A stretch of DNA of 64,000 nucleotides, from assembly GCF_964020115.1 (NCBI RefSeq), contig NZ_OZ026542.1, positions 1,426,001 to 1,490,000 of the forward strand. Direction: 5' to 3'. A program made the position numbers and the translations under genes. Positions 1-10,361 of this stretch are shown here, in pieces. The notes beneath the pieces were generated by a model that was not told the origin of the DNA, searched no databases, and was given only the letters and a program-made list of their open reading frames with translations. The stretch comes from Candidatus Regiella endosymbiont of Tuberolachnus salignus (lineage in GTDB: Bacteria > Pseudomonadota > Gammaproteobacteria > Enterobacterales > Enterobacteriaceae). Every line of letters starts with the position of its first letter. The first letter of the stretch is position 1.

Positions 1-203
1 AAAAGGTACTGAGTAATATTCCTAATATAAGGGTGGGCGCTAAGATCAAAATCATCATGCGTGTACGAAGACTGTATTTGATCATCATAGACCTCTTGCA
101 AAACCCTGTATTTTTTCCTCGTATGAGCGTAGACAAACTACGCAATTTGGGCGAGGGCTGGCAGTCAACAACACGGCGGCTTCAAAGGCGAAAGGTATAG
201 GCG
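1..203. repeat. Intergenic segment with remnants of two short-repeat families
   Basis: No gene is visible here. From about 89 the sequence reads TAGACCTCTTGCAAAACC, the end of repeat family 2. From about 124 to 199 it carries the distal half of repeat family 1, ending GGCGAAAGGTATA. The two halves are fused, so this looks like a composite relic left by deletion between elements. It lies just past the stop codon of mscM. Confidence 0.6.
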
Positions 204-3200
204 CTAAGAAGCACTGCCTGAGCTAGAAGAAGTACTGCCTGAGCTAGTTTTATTCTTTTGATTCAGCGTATCAGTGATCCTATTAAGTCGATCAGTGCGT
301 ATTTGGAAAGGGGGAAAAGGTAGCTCGATGCCGTGTTCACGATAACCTGCCAGTATCAGTTGATGGATCTCATGACGTAGCGGCATCCTATGACTCATTT
401 CAGCCGCGTAGATACGTAATTCAAAAATCTGAATGCCTTGCTGGATATCGATCAAATACACTTCTGGCGCTGGGGTATCTAATACCAGTGAACAGCAGCG
501 GGAGGCAATCAACAATATTTCAGTGACTTCTTCACTATTGGCTTCAATCGGAGCCGGTACGGTCAATACCACCCTGGTAATCGGATCTGACAACGACCAG
601 TTGATAAATTGTTCAGTTATAAATGCTTTATTCGGTACAATAACTTCTTTACGATCCCAATCAGAAATCGTTGTCGCACGAGTATTAATTTTGGTGACGC
701 TGCCGGTAAGATCACGAACAGTGACGGTATCGCCGATACGGATAGGTTTTTCAAATAAGATGATAAGGCCGGAGATAAAGTTGTTAACAATATCCTGCAA
801 ACCAAAGCCCAAACCTACGCTTAACGCGGCGACTAACCATTGAAATTTTGCCCACTCAATCCCCAAAAGCGAGAATCCCACCATGCCACCGAGCAACATC
901 AATAAATATTTAGTGATAGTGGAAATAGCATAACCGGTACCAGGCGCAAGATCTAAATGTTGCAATAAAGCTAACTCTAGCAGTGAAGGTAAATTACGTA
1001 CTAGCTGGGTGGTGACGATTATCACTAAAATGACAATTAATATCGAACCCATGCTGATGGGTTGTATGGTATCCACGCCATTAAAGGTGGTTGTGACATC
1101 CCATAGATGAATATTTTCTAAAAAACCAAAAGCAGAATGGATTTCTGACCATAGGGCGATAACAGCGACTAACGCCAGCATAGTAAGGATGGATCGGATC
1201 AATCGTAGTGACTGGGCGCTAATCACATCAAGATTGATCATCGGCTCTTCTGTCTCGCTGCTGCCCTCTGGATTTAAACTGATGGCGGCATCATCTTCAC
1301 GCGCCCGTTGTGCCAAAATATCCGCCCGCCGTTGTTTGGCTCGCTCAAAAGCGATACGCCGCCGCTGGATAAGCATCCAACGACGAACAATGTGATAAAT
1401 GATCAGCAGAAAAAACCAAATAGCGACAGAAACTTCTAGACGGGTTAACAAATCTTGGGCGGTAGTGAAGTAACCCAGCGCCGAAGCCAAAGCAGCGAGC
1501 AGAGGTGCTGACAGCAATACTGCCCATAACGCCCGATTAACTTTATTATCACCATGACCTGATTCATCCAGATACAGCGGGATCCCCGCCCGTTTGAAAC
1601 TACTAGTGACTAAACTGAGTGCGATACATAACAAAATAAAGCATAACCGCCCCAAAGTGGGAGCAAATTCACGATCACTGTAATTTTCAAAAAAAATCAA
1701 AGCAATCATTAACGGAATGATCAGCCAGACTGACAGTCGGTAGAAACGCATCGCTCTGGCAACCTGTGCTGGATGCCAACGAAAATGAGCAATAAATAAG
1801 CCGTGAGGATGGGTAAAAGCCGCTCCGATCATAAAAATCCAGAGTACCGGTACCGTTTCCGTTACGGCAATACCAATATCCACTGCAATCGGATAAGACC
1901 AAGCGTTTTGTAGACTGTATCCTAACGCAGACCATAATATTGGCAGGGGTAAAGCGATTAAAATTGACCAAAAAACAGTACGTAATGTTAAAGAAAATTG
2001 ATCTTGATTCACTTTACCGATGTAACTATTCGTGCGTTCAAGGAACGCATGATAATGGCGGCGGGAGCTGATACTAAATCCAACAACAAGTAACGCGCCG
2101 AGAATCGGGATCAATGTTTGTTTGTCGGTGAGCATTTTCATTAAAGCACCACTGAGCTGCGATAATGTATCAAGTGAGAGTAAGCGACTCAGATCATGTG
2201 TCACTTCAACCGGGTAAGAAAATGAAAGTGGACTGATATCGGCAACCCAAAACAGATGACGGTGTGCGACTTCATGTACTTCTTTAAGTGCATCCACCAA
2301 CTGGCTGTCAGCGACTTTGAGTTTAGTCAATTCCAGAATTTCAGTATCGTAACCAGAAAGCAATACATTCAGCAGCTTGCGTTGCGTTTTCAATTGCATA
2401 TCAACAATATTTTGTTGCTCAACATTGAGCAGACTGCCATCATTTTGAGTCAATGTTATTCTCTGTTGTTTTTCCAACATATCTTCAAAATTAAGTCGAT
2501 CAACACGTAACTGAACCATATCCCGATCTAATTTTTGCGATTTTGGCATGTCTGGTAATCGGGCGACCTGCATTCTTAATGTCTCACCTAAAACCGCCGA
2601 AACGCCCACCCACTGGGCTTGCTCACGAATGGTAGCCAGTGCTTGCCGTACCTGTAGTGTTTGGGCAGCCACTTTACGTTGGGCAAAAGAGATGGTATTC
2701 ATCCGCTGCGTTTGCTGTTTGAGTGAATAAGACAGTGTTCGGTTGGTTTGTAGCAATGTGCTAACAGAATCGGGTAAATTTCGGTCTTTTTCGGCCAGTG
2801 ACTCAGTGCGCTCTAATACTTTTTCTGCTTCTCGCTGCCGCTCATCATTACTATGGTTACGCAAAGACTGCAATAATTGATCCAAACGTTCATGACGTTT
2901 TTTGCATAATTCTATGCGCATACGAGAGAGTTCTTGCCGATTGTTAGCAGAAAGTTGAGCGAGTTCTAATTCATTGATTTTTGCTTTACGTGCTATCGCT
3001 TCTGCTTTCAGTAAAGAAAATTTTGCTTCTGCTAAGGGAGAGGTTGGATTCTGGAATGACTGAAGCCGCTGCATCGTTTCAGTCAGCAGCTGTCGCGCTT
3101 CCGATTGTTGTAGTGGAATTTGTACAATAGAATCGCTGATTTCTCGTGAAAGTTCGAGTTCTTGCTGCATCTGGTGTTCTAAATCTGATAGTACCCCACT

Positions 3201-3554
3201 GGTTTGAGAGATTTTTTGTTCAAGCTCATTTGTTGTCAGCTGGCTAGGAATGAGGGGTAATTTACTGTTTTCTTCGGCTATTTTTTTATTTAAATCATCA
3301 ATTAATTTAGTAAAATCATTGATAATAATCTGATATTTATTGGCTTTTTCCTCCGATTCTTTAGCGTCTTTTAGCCGGTTTAACGCGCCTTGTAACGCCC
3401 GCACAATTTCTGCGTGATTAGGTGCTTTAGTATTCGCCGTCGCTTGTTGTAGATCTTGCTGCAATTGCCCTTCGTCGATCTGAATGGCTGCATGAGATTG
3501 AACAAACGATAAAGCAAAGAGTAAAGCAAACCAGCATATTGTTATCAGGCGCAC
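204..3554 (-). CDS. mscM: Miniconductance mechanosensitive channel MscM (YjeP)
   Basis: A large MscS-superfamily channel of the inner membrane that opens under membrane tension and releases solutes in hypo-osmotic shock. The 1116 residues match the roughly 1107 of E. coli MscM. A signal peptide covers residues 1-22, followed by a long glutamine-rich periplasmic coiled-coil region to about 470, then many membrane segments. The MscS pore and upper beta domain near 915-960 reads GLQDIVNNFISGLI then EKPIRIGDTV. It lies 18 bp after psd on the same strand, as in E. coli (rsgA-psd-mscM). The extreme C-terminus is a serine-rich tail encoded by a 21-bp-spaced duplication (SSGSTS then SSGSAS), probably a local repeat expansion. 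Confidence 0.93.
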   Translation of the reverse strand: MRLITICWFALLFALSFVQSHAAIQIDEGQLQQDLQQATANTKAPNHAEIVRALQGALNRLKDAKESEEKANKYQIIINDFTKLIDDLNKKIAEENSKLPLIPSQLTTNELEQKISQTSGVLSDLEHQMQQELELSREISDSIVQIPLQQSEARQLLTETMQRLQSFQNPTSPLAEAKFSLLKAEAIARKAKINELELAQLSANNRQELSRMRIELCKKRHERLDQLLQSLRNHSNDERQREAEKVLERTESLAEKDRNLPDSVSTLLQTNRTLSYSLKQQTQRMNTISFAQRKVAAQTLQVRQALATIREQAQWVGVSAVLGETLRMQVARLPDMPKSQKLDRDMVQLRVDRLNFEDMLEKQQRITLTQNDGSLLNVEQQNIVDMQLKTQRKLLNVLLSGYDTEILELTKLKVADSQLVDALKEVHEVAHRHLFWVADISPLSFSYPVEVTHDLSRLLSLDTLSQLSGALMKMLTDKQTLIPILGALLVVGFSISSRRHYHAFLERTNSYIGKVNQDQFSLTLRTVFWSILIALPLPILWSALGYSLQNAWSYPIAVDIGIAVTETVPVLWIFMIGAAFTHPHGLFIAHFRWHPAQVARAMRFYRLSVWLIIPLMIALIFFENYSDREFAPTLGRLCFILLCIALSLVTSSFKRAGIPLYLDESGHGDNKVNRALWAVLLSAPLLAALASALGYFTTAQDLLTRLEVSVAIWFFLLIIYHIVRRWMLIQRRRIAFERAKQRRADILAQRAREDDAAISLNPEGSSETEEPMINLDVISAQSLRLIRSILTMLALVAVIALWSEIHSAFGFLENIHLWDVTTTFNGVDTIQPISMGSILIVILVIIVTTQLVRNLPSLLELALLQHLDLAPGTGYAISTITKYLLMLLGGMVGFSLLGIEWAKFQWLVAALSVGLGFGLQDIVNNFISGLIILFEKPIRIGDTVTVRDLTGSVTKINTRATTISDWDRKEVIVPNKAFITEQFINWSLSDPITRVVLTVPAPIEANSEEVTEILLIASRCCSLVLDTPAPEVYLIDIQQGIQIFELRIYAAEMSHRMPLRHEIHQLILAGYREHGIELPFPPFQIRTDRLNRITDTLNQKNKTSSGSTSSSSGSAS

Positions 3555-3572
3555 GTTATGCTTCCTTTTTTG

Positions 3573-4448
3573 TCAATTTTCCAACATAACAGCTTCAGCT
3601 AACGGCTCTCCCATACGGGCAACAGACTCACTACTTAAATGAGGAGCTAAATGAATTTTATTTGATGCAAATAAGTTGATGACGGTGGAGCCTAATTTAA
3701 AATGTCCCATTTCTTGCCCTTTTTCCAGCTTGATCGCTCCCTCATCATCGGTAGATGGATACGTCCAGCGTTGTATTATGCCTTCTCTTGCTGAGTTAAT
3801 ATTGCTTTCCCAAACAGTTTCTATACTGCCGACGATGGTAGCACCCACTAAAATTTGCGCTACTGAGCCGAAGGCGGTATCAAAAATACAGATGACTCGT
3901 TCATTGCGGGCGAACAAATTAGTAATATTTTCTGATGTCAACTGATTCACTGAAAAGAGATCACCGGGGACGTAAATCATTTCACGCAAGGTGCCATCAC
4001 AGGGCATATGTACCCGATGGTAATCACGGGGAGCGAGATACGTTGTGACAAATTGACCATTTTTAAACTCTTCGGCTAATAAATAATTCCCTGCTAATAG
4101 GGCTTCCAAACTGTAATGATGTTCTTTGGCTTGCAAAATTTTTCCATCACAGATAGTGCCTAACTGGCTGATCGTGCCATCCGCCGGTTGTACCAACAGA
4201 TGATCTCCTGCGGTGATCGGACGGGCGTTATCGGCTAATCGACGGACAAAAAATTCATTGAAAGAACGATAGGTTGCGAGCTCAGAATGCTGGGCTTCTT
4301 TCATATCCACTTTGTAATACCAAACAAAGCTTTTAATCGCCAATTGACTTAACCACCCCGCTTGTTTGTTTGCACCCCAGCCCGCCAAAAGTGTTAAACC
4401 TTGCCGCGGGAGTAAATATTGTAATTTTATTTTAAGACGTTCTAGCAT
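3573..4448 (-). CDS. psd: Phosphatidylserine decarboxylase proenzyme
   Basis: Converts phosphatidylserine to phosphatidylethanolamine at the inner membrane. The proenzyme cleaves itself at an LGST motif to make a pyruvoyl cofactor; LGST is present with its serine at residue 254, the same position as in E. coli. I start at 4448 ([16 protein letters not shown]), which follows a GAGG ribosome-binding site. The open frame continues upstream to 4628, but that extension is only translated repeat DNA. At 291 residues it is shorter than the E. coli 322-residue enzyme, mostly at the C-terminus. It lies between rsgA and mscM in the usual order, but a repeat element separates it from rsgA. Confidence 0.93.
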   Translation of the reverse strand: MLERLKIKLQYLLPRQGLTLLAGWGANKQAGWLSQLAIKSFVWYYKVDMKEAQHSELATYRSFNEFFVRRLADNARPITAGDHLLVQPADGTISQLGTICDGKILQAKEHHYSLEALLAGNYLLAEEFKNGQFVTTYLAPRDYHRVHMPCDGTLREMIYVPGDLFSVNQLTSENITNLFARNERVICIFDTAFGSVAQILVGATIVGSIETVWESNINSAREGIIQRWTYPSTDDEGAIKLEKGQEMGHFKLGSTVINLFASNKIHLAPHLSSESVARMGEPLAEAVMLEN

Positions 4449-4510
4449 AAAAACCTCATGAATATGTAGGCCATGACATAAAAAGGGTGTATTGGTAAAA
4501 ATCGACTCTC

Positions 4511-4636
4511 TATACCCTTCGCCTTTCAAGTTACGGCTTTTTTGTCTGCGGGTGCTCGCCGAATCACGTAGTAGGTCTACGCTCATCGGTCGGTCGCCCT
4601 TGCCGCCTTGCCGTAACTCGAAATTCATTGGGTATA
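4511..4636. repeat. Repeat family 1, subtype A (126 bp)
   Basis: Palindrome-like element bounded by TATACCC and GGGTATA, with inner arms related to CGAGTTACGGCAAGGCGG and CCGTAACTTGAAAGGCGAAG. It is nearly identical to the copies at 10106 and 16204. It lies between rsgA and psd and would form a hairpin in a shared transcript. Confidence 0.9.
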
Positions 4637-4646
4637 TTGCTTGAAA

Positions 4647-5747
4647 TCAGTCGCTGGAAAACAATTTTCTGGATCTTACCTGTTCCATACTGTCTAAAAT
4701 ACGATGGTAGTTATCAAAGCGTCCTGCAGCAATCTCGCCACGTTCAACCGCATCACGCAATGCACAGCCAGGATCGTCTAAATGGCGACAATCACGAAAT
4801 TTACAGCGCGCTAAATAATGATGGAATTCAACGAAACCTTCAGTGACTTGCTTGGCTGTTAAATGCCAAAGCCCAAATTCACGTACACCAGGTGAATCAA
4901 TAACATCCCCCCCCTGTAGCAAATGATACAAACGAGAAGCGGTAGTGGTATGTTGGCCTAAACCTGAATGATTTGAAACAGTATTAATCAAAATTTGTTT
5001 TTCGGTGGGAGGTAATAGGGTATTTAATAGACTCGATTTCCCTACACCAGATTGACCCGTAAAAATACTGACCTTCCCGACCAGTAATTGTTTAAACGAT
5101 TCTATGCCTTCGCCCGTTTGGCTGGAAACCATGAATACCGGGTAATTAATTTTTCTATAGATAGCCATCATACTTTCTATCTTTTTACGATCGGCTTGAT
5201 CTAATAAATCAATTTTATTGAGTAGAATTAACGGTTGTATTGTCAAATTTTCGCAGGCGACGAGATAACGATCGATAACATTCAATGATAATTCAGGCAA
5301 AATAGCAGAGACGATAATAATTTGATCAACATTAGCTGCAATGGGTTTTATTCCATCATAGAGATCAGGGCGCGTCACAATAGAAGTACGTTGATGAACT
5401 GCTTCGACAATACCTGTTACTTTTTCTATAGTAGTTTGTTCAAGCTCTGAGGATTTTTCATTTGAGGATTTTTCAATCGCTGTTTTTGATGTAATCGCCG
5501 GGCGCCATACAACATGATCACCGGTTACCAGAGAAGAAAGTGTGCGGCGAATATTACAGCGGTATTGTATGCCATCGTTGTCTTCCACATCAGCATGCTG
5601 GCCGAATCGACTGACGACAATGCCCGGTTGTGGCGCGCCGAACAATGCGTCATCGAGCGTCGATTCTTTATCTGCCGTACGTAGTCGGCGTTGATGATTT
5701 GCTTGCACTCGGCGCTGTTGGTTTCTGGATAGCTTATTTTTGCTCAC
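4647..5747 (-). CDS. rsgA: Small ribosomal subunit biogenesis GTPase RsgA (YjeQ)
   Basis: A circularly permuted GTPase that matures and checks the 30S subunit. The order of motifs shows the permutation: an OB-fold in the first ~120 residues, NKIDLLD (G4), then GQSGVGKSS (P-loop, about 226-234) and [10 protein letters not shown] (G3). A C-terminal zinc knuckle has three cysteines and a histidine in the [14 protein letters not shown] segment. Length 366 residues against about 350 in E. coli; residues around 95-110 are a lysine/serine/glutamate-rich insertion. It is divergent from orn, as in E. coli. Confidence 0.95.
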   Translation of the reverse strand: MSKNKLSRNQQRRVQANHQRRLRTADKESTLDDALFGAPQPGIVVSRFGQHADVEDNDGIQYRCNIRRTLSSLVTGDHVVWRPAITSKTAIEKSSNEKSSELEQTTIEKVTGIVEAVHQRTSIVTRPDLYDGIKPIAANVDQIIIVSAILPELSLNVIDRYLVACENLTIQPLILLNKIDLLDQADRKKIESMMAIYRKINYPVFMVSSQTGEGIESFKQLLVGKVSIFTGQSGVGKSSLLNTLLPPTEKQILINTVSNHSGLGQHTTTASRLYHLLQGGDVIDSPGVREFGLWHLTAKQVTEGFVEFHHYLARCKFRDCRHLDDPGCALRDAVERGEIAAGRFDNYHRILDSMEQVRSRKLFSSD

Positions 5748-5812
5748 GATACCTCATTCACTTAGCACCTAGTTAGGCTCAGTACTTATCGCTTCTAATA
5801 ACTAAAAAAAGC

Positions 5813-5818
5813 TATAAT
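5813..5818 (+). promoter_or_regulatory. Possible -10 box for orn
   Basis: TATAAT occurs at this position upstream of orn, in the divergent rsgA-orn region. No good -35 box is visible at the right spacing, so this is a weak assignment. If it is correct, the orn leader contains a whole family 1 repeat. Confidence 0.3.
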
Positions 5819-5847
5819 ATCACTGTTTTAATTTTGTTTTATCGTTT

Positions 5848-5976
5848 TATACCCAATGAATTTCGCGTTACGGCAAGGCGGCAATCAATCGAATCTCAGG
5901 AGTGTACAAAGTAGTACATGACAGAAGATAAGTGATCGCTGCCAACGCTTCCGTAATTTGAAAGGCGAAGGATATA
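5848..5976. repeat. Repeat family 1, subtype B (129 bp)
   Basis: The same outer ends as subtype A (TATACCCAATGAATTTCG at the left, GGCGAAGGATATA at the right) but a different centre, containing GGCAATCAATCGAATC and GTAGTACATGACAGAAGA. Similar copies lie at 51557 and 56307. It is in the orn upstream region. Confidence 0.88.
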
Positions 5977-6020
5977 AACCCTCTTGAAGTCTAGTATTTA
6001 AAAGATAGGCAGGAAGTATT

Positions 6021-6566
6021 ATGACAGAAATTAAAAATAATTTGATCTGGATCGATTTAGAAATGACAGGTCTCTATCCCGAACATGATCGTATTATTGA
6101 GATCGCGACGCTAGTAACTGATGCCAATCTTAATCTTTTGGAGGAAGGTCCTGTCATTGCGATCCATCAATCTGATGAGACGCTCCATTTGATGGATGAA
6201 TGGAATACACGAACGCATAATCGCAGTGGCCTGGTTGATCGCGTCAAAAATAGTACAACAGATGAAGCTGCTGCCGCACAACAAACCATTGAATTTTTAA
6301 AAGAATGGGTCTCGCCGGGTGTTTCGCCTATTTGTGGTAATAGTGTGGGACAAGATCGCCGTTTTTTATTTCGTTATATGCCAGAATTGGAAAAATATTT
6401 TCATTATCGCTATCTGGACGTCAGCACATTGAAAGAATTAGCGCGCCGTTGGAAACCTGAAATACTCAAGGGATTTACTAAAAACAATACCCATAAGGCG
6501 ATGGATGATATCCGTGAATCGGTAGCGGAATTAATTTATTACCGCCAACATTTTATTCAGCCGTAA
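6021..6566 (+). CDS. orn: Oligoribonuclease
   Basis: A 3'-to-5' exoribonuclease that degrades RNAs of two to five nucleotides, the last step of mRNA decay, and cleaves pGpG. It belongs to the DEDDh family: IDLEMTGL carries the first two acidic metal ligands at residues 12 and 14, and [10 protein letters not shown] near the C-terminus carries the histidine and last aspartate. Length 181 residues equals the E. coli protein. The start follows an AGGAAG ribosome-binding site. It is divergent from rsgA, a conserved arrangement. Confidence 0.96.
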   Translation: MTEIKNNLIWIDLEMTGLYPEHDRIIEIATLVTDANLNLLEEGPVIAIHQSDETLHLMDEWNTRTHNRSGLVDRVKNSTTDEAAAAQQTIEFLKEWVSPGVSPICGNSVGQDRRFLFRYMPELEKYFHYRYLDVSTLKELARRWKPEILKGFTKNNTHKAMDDIRESVAELIYYRQHFIQP

Positions 6567-6588
6567 AAGGGTTAAAAAAGGAGGGGAG

Positions 6589-7290
6589 GTGTCCACACGA
6601 ATTTTAGCGATTGATACCGCGACAGAAGCTTGTTCTGTTGCTATTTGGAATGACGGTGAAGTTATCGCACTGTTTGAGATTTGTCCTCGCACCCATACTC
6701 AGCGTATTTTGCCGATGGTGCAACAGGTATTAGCCGAATCAGGATTATCTTTGCATCAATTAGATGCGTTGGCTTTTGGTCGAGGACCCGGCAGTTTTAC
6801 CGGGGTACGTATTGGCATCGGCATTGGGCAAGGGTTAGCATTAGGCGCTGATTTACCCATGATTGGTGTATCAACTTTACAGACCTTAGCGCAAGGCGCG
6901 TGGCGTAAGACAGGGGCGTGCCAGGTATTGGCGGTGTTAGATGCACGTATGGGGGAAGTCTATTGGGGGCAATTTGAACACAAAGCGGCGGGTCAATGGT
7001 CAAGTACGCACAGTGAAGCGGTTATGACGCCCCAGCAAGCTTTAATGCTCGCAGAATCGTTACAAGGATCCTGGGTATCTGTAGGGACAGGTTGGCAAAC
7101 CTATCCTGATTTGATTGCTGGTAGTGGGGTTGATTTATCCGATGGCCAATTAGCGTTACCACAGGCGGAAGATATGTTGCCGCTAGCATTAGCGTTATGG
7201 CATAGCGGCAAAGCAGTTCCTGTTGAACAGGCTGAACCCATCTATCTGCGTAATGAAGTTACATGGAAAAAATTACCGAACCGTTCATGA
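6589..7290 (+). CDS. tsaB: tRNA threonylcarbamoyladenosine biosynthesis protein TsaB (YeaZ)
   Basis: Non-catalytic partner of TsaD in making t6A at position 37 of ANN-decoding tRNAs. It has the ASKHA nucleotide-binding fold: [13 protein letters not shown] at the N-terminus and [13 protein letters not shown] around residues 65-77, both typical of YeaZ. The chosen start is GTG at 6589, directly after a strong AGGAGGGG ribosome-binding site. Length 233 residues is usual. It lies 22 bp after orn, so the two may be co-transcribed; this adjacency differs from E. coli. The following gene yeaY is its E. coli neighbour. Confidence 0.94.
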   Translation: MSTRILAIDTATEACSVAIWNDGEVIALFEICPRTHTQRILPMVQQVLAESGLSLHQLDALAFGRGPGSFTGVRIGIGIGQGLALGADLPMIGVSTLQTLAQGAWRKTGACQVLAVLDARMGEVYWGQFEHKAAGQWSSTHSEAVMTPQQALMLAESLQGSWVSVGTGWQTYPDLIAGSGVDLSDGQLALPQAEDMLPLALALWHSGKAVPVEQAEPIYLRNEVTWKKLPNRS

Positions 7291-7329
7291 AGGGTTGAAT
7301 TAAAGACCACGATTAAGAGATAACCCACA

Positions 7330-7863
7330 ATGAAAATTGAGATATTTAGCGCCAAATTTTTTTTTGCCGTGCTCGCTACCCTGCTGCTGACTGGCTGTGT
7401 GAATATACCTAAAGAAATTCAAGGGAAGACAGAGACACCACAACAAAATCTAAATTTAATAAAAAATACGCCTCGGGCGTTCATCGGACAAGAAGGGCGT
7501 TTCGGTGGTACCGTTGTCAATGTGACGAATGAGCGCCAACGGACACGTTTGGAAATCACCAGCATTCCTTTAGATCGTAACGCTAAACCCATGCTGACTG
7601 AACCTTCTCAAGGGAGGATCATTGCTTATGTTAATGCGTTTCTCACGCCTGCTGATTTTCAATACCGTTTGGTTACCGTTATTGGGACAATTAGCGGTGT
7701 TGAAACCGGTAAAATTGGCACGGTGCCTTATGATTTTATTGTGATCAACACCAGCGGTTATAAGCGTTGGTATTCAACAGAACAGAGGATGATGGCGTCA
7801 GTATTGATGGAACCATTGAATAAGCGTCAGCGAGCTGAGATACAAGGTATCTTTAATCATTAA
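7330..7863 (+). CDS. yeaY: Slp-family outer membrane lipoprotein (YeaY-like)
   Basis: Signal peptide with a lipobox LLLTGCVN, so Cys23 is the likely lipidated residue. The mature part (TPRAFIGQEGRFGGTVVNV and later TVPYDFIVINTSGYKRW) matches the Slp/YeaY family of Gram-negative outer membrane lipoproteins, whose exact function is not settled. Length 177 residues is close to the usual ~190. It lies 40 bp after tsaB, which is also its neighbour in E. coli and supports the YeaY assignment over the paralogue Slp. A strong terminator follows. Confidence 0.85.
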   Translation: MKIEIFSAKFFFAVLATLLLTGCVNIPKEIQGKTETPQQNLNLIKNTPRAFIGQEGRFGGTVVNVTNERQRTRLEITSIPLDRNAKPMLTEPSQGRIIAYVNAFLTPADFQYRLVTVIGTISGVETGKIGTVPYDFIVINTSGYKRWYSTEQRMMASVLMEPLNKRQRAEIQGIFNH

Positions 7864-7871
7864 TAAACAAT

Positions 7872-7907
7872 AAAACGGGTAAAAATTGTATTTTTACCCG
7901 TTTTTTC
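7872..7907. terminator. Rho-independent terminator between convergent genes
   Basis: A perfect stem, AAAACGGGTAAAAAT pairing with ATTTTTACCCGTTTT, is followed by a T tract on the plus strand and preceded by A residues. It ends the tsaB-yeaY transcript and may also serve the convergent lipoprotein gene. Confidence 0.9.
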
Positions 7908-7931
7908 TTTCTATCTATCAGCTTCACTGTA

Positions 7932-8504
7932 TTAAGGCGGGCAATGTAAATACCCCTGTAAAGCATTTTGCCAATGCGTAGACTGATCTATATCGTTATT
8001 GGGATCATAATTAACAAAAGTCCCGCTGGTATTAATATAATCCGGAGAATAATGAGGCATGCCGATATTGCGAACTTGTGCACATACTTCGACAAGACGG
8101 ACTTTATCGCTCAGCGTTTGTTGGAGTTTTTCTCTGAACGCTTCGCGTTTACTCTTATCTTCATCGTCTACAGAGTTCATTGCCTTGGCGAGTAAATGAG
8201 TGTGGATATTCTTTTTAGTCGCATCAGCCATCCTAGTAACATCGAAATAAGAGTAAGTTCCTGCCAGTGAAAATAAAATGACGCCGTTATTATAGTGACG
8301 ATTGTTAATACACTTAACCATCCCTTGATACAAATCGGGCGGAGTCGATTTGTTACTGACTTTGATGTCATCTCCACATCCTTTTAGTGTCAGTATTTGT
8401 GAGCTATCCTTCTTTAAAATGTCCATGTTTTTAAATAGAGCGTTATTACATCCACTCAAGGCAGCGATAACCATAAAGACAAATAAATATTTTGCTTTCA
8501 TCAT
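7932..8504 (-). CDS. Putative lipoprotein of unknown function
   Basis: 190 residues with a signal peptide and lipobox (VIAALSGCNN), so probably lipid-anchored. I do not recognise the family. The mature part has several cysteines (in LKGCGDDI, MVKCINN, EVCAQV and LHCPP) that could form disulphides, and a charged helical stretch DDEDKSKREAFREKLQQ. It lies 19 bp downstream of lysP on the same strand and probably shares its transcript. A function in lysine uptake is not indicated by the sequence. Confidence 0.7.
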   Translation of the reverse strand: MMKAKYLFVFMVIAALSGCNNALFKNMDILKKDSSQILTLKGCGDDIKVSNKSTPPDLYQGMVKCINNRHYNNGVILFSLAGTYSYFDVTRMADATKKNIHTHLLAKAMNSVDDEDKSKREAFREKLQQTLSDKVRLVEVCAQVRNIGMPHYSPDYINTSGTFVNYDPNNDIDQSTHWQNALQGYLHCPP

Positions 8505-8523
8505 TTCTCCATCATGCTATGAA

Positions 8524-10014
8524 TTAAGGTTCATTTTTCCACTGTGGAAATTCCATTTCATGGTATTTAACCATGCGTGTTCGCTTGGTTAGCTTATAAC
8601 CGAACCAAATTGTTAAAAATAATGGAATGCCGATGTAAGTGGCTATTACAGCATACCAATCGATCTGATCGGCTAAAAATGCCTGATAATTTTGGCCTAG
8701 TGTAATAATAAGACACAACACAAACGCAAAAATTGGGCCTATCGGGAATAACGCCGAGCGATAAGGTAATGCGTTGATATCACGTCCTTGCGCTATATAT
8801 CCCTTGCGGAAGCGATAGTGACTGACGGCAATGCCCAACCAGGCGATGAAACCGGTCATCCCCGAAGTGTTAAGCAACCATAAATATACGCTTTTATTGC
8901 CAAACATCGAACTAAGAAAACATAAACCTGCTACTGCTGTCGTCACATATAACGCATTACGCGGCACGCCATTTTTAGATAACCGTGCAAAAATTTGTGG
9001 GGCTTTACCTTCCTTCGCTAGGGTGAATAACATGCGGGTAGAAGCATACATACCCGAATTACCTGCTGAGAGTACTGCGGTTAAGATCACCGCATTCATT
9101 ACCGCGGCGGCAGATAATAATCCTGCATTTTGAAATACTAAGGTGAAAGGGCTGAGGCTAATATCAGTCACATCATTACGCAGTAGGTTTGGATCATTAT
9201 ACGGAATGATTAGGCTGATAATTAAAATTGCAAAAATATAAAATAATAAAATACGCCAAAAAACTTTCCGTACCGCTTGCGGAATATTTTTGCCGGGATC
9301 TTTCGACTCCCCCGCTGCAATACCAATTAACTCGGTTCCTTGAAAGGAGAACCCGACGATCATCGCCACCCCTATCATGGCAGAAAATCCGCCGACAAAG
9401 GGCGCATCTCCAATCCCCCAGTTATGCCACCCCGCGCTTTCGCCCCCTTTCATGATCCCGGTTATCATCATCACGCCGACAATGATGAAGACAATGACCG
9501 TGGCGACTTTTATCAAAGAAAACCAATACTCAGACTCACCAAATCCTTTCACTGAAATGTAATTTAGCAAAAATATTAGGCCAAGAAATAAAGCGCTCCA
9601 TGTCCAACCGGGGACGTCTGGAAACCAATAATGCATAACCAATTGAGCAGCAACCAAGTCAACCGCGATGGTAACTGCCCAGTTATACCAATAATTCCAA
9701 CCTAATGCGAAACCAAACCCTTCTTCAACATATTTTGCACCATAGGTAGAAAATGAACCCGAAACTGGCATAAATGCAGCGAGTTCACCGAGACTGGTCA
9801 TTAGAAAATAAACCATCAATCCAATTAATGCATAGGAAAGCAATGCCCCGCCTGGACCTGCTTGCGCCACGGTAGCACCAGAGGCAACAAATAAACCGGT
9901 ACCGATAGATCCACCGATAGCAATCATGGCTAAATGTCGTGATTTAAGCTGACGACGCAAACCTGGCTCTCCCTGTTTTTTTTTCTCCTGCATGTTAATT
10001 TCTCTTTGAGCCAT
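8524..10014 (-). CDS. lysP: Lysine-specific permease LysP
   Basis: An APC-superfamily inner-membrane lysine:H+ symporter with 12 expected transmembrane helices. The first helix carries MIAIGGSIGTGLFVASG, and the body follows E. coli LysP closely (SLGELAAFMPVSGSFSTYG; GFSFQGTELIGIAAGES; LLNTSGMTGFIAWLGIA). Length 496 residues against 489. The N-terminus is 7 residues longer; an internal Met8 is an alternative start. An intact lysine permease fits a symbiont relying on host amino acids. In E. coli LysP also acts as a co-sensor for CadC; no cad genes are seen here. Confidence 0.93.
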   Translation of the reverse strand: MAQREINMQEKKKQGEPGLRRQLKSRHLAMIAIGGSIGTGLFVASGATVAQAGPGGALLSYALIGLMVYFLMTSLGELAAFMPVSGSFSTYGAKYVEEGFGFALGWNYWYNWAVTIAVDLVAAQLVMHYWFPDVPGWTWSALFLGLIFLLNYISVKGFGESEYWFSLIKVATVIVFIIVGVMMITGIMKGGESAGWHNWGIGDAPFVGGFSAMIGVAMIVGFSFQGTELIGIAAGESKDPGKNIPQAVRKVFWRILLFYIFAILIISLIIPYNDPNLLRNDVTDISLSPFTLVFQNAGLLSAAAVMNAVILTAVLSAGNSGMYASTRMLFTLAKEGKAPQIFARLSKNGVPRNALYVTTAVAGLCFLSSMFGNKSVYLWLLNTSGMTGFIAWLGIAVSHYRFRKGYIAQGRDINALPYRSALFPIGPIFAFVLCLIITLGQNYQAFLADQIDWYAVIATYIGIPLFLTIWFGYKLTKRTRMVKYHEMEFPQWKNEP

Positions 10015-10105
10015 TCTTGGCGTCCTATCTATTAATTAAAGAATAAAACGGCATTGTAACAAATCTGAAGTGCGCTAATACCGTCAATTTGTTGGCATGT
10101 AAATA

Positions 10106-10231
10106 TATACCCTTCGCCTTTCAAGTTACGGCTTTGTTGTCTGCGGGTGCTCGCCGAATCACGTAGTATGTCTACGCTCATCGGTCGGTCGCCCTTGCCG
10201 CCTTGCCGTAACTCGAAATTCATTGGGTATA
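10106..10231. repeat. Repeat family 1, subtype A (126 bp)
   Basis: TATACCC to GGGTATA, nearly identical to 4511-4636 and 16204-16329. It lies between divergent lysP and galU. A 63-codon open frame across it (10032-10223) is an artefact of the repeat. Confidence 0.9.
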
Positions 10232-10361
10232 GTAAGTTAACATTTTATGACGAAAATGCTATTTCGGCTTGCGTAGACAAACGGCTTGTTTCAATCTTAA
10301 CAGCGGATTAAGATTGCTCTGATGAAAAAGCCGGCTATTGTGTGATAAACAAGGTAAAAAA

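Noticed and set aside
433-843. 136-residue frame opposite mscM
   Set aside because: Shadow of the mscM coding strand; no ribosome-binding site or family features.
4449-4628. N-terminal extension of psd (60 residues)
   Set aside because: It is translation of the family 1 repeat and recurs in an unrelated frame at 10032-10223. The good ribosome-binding site is at 4448.
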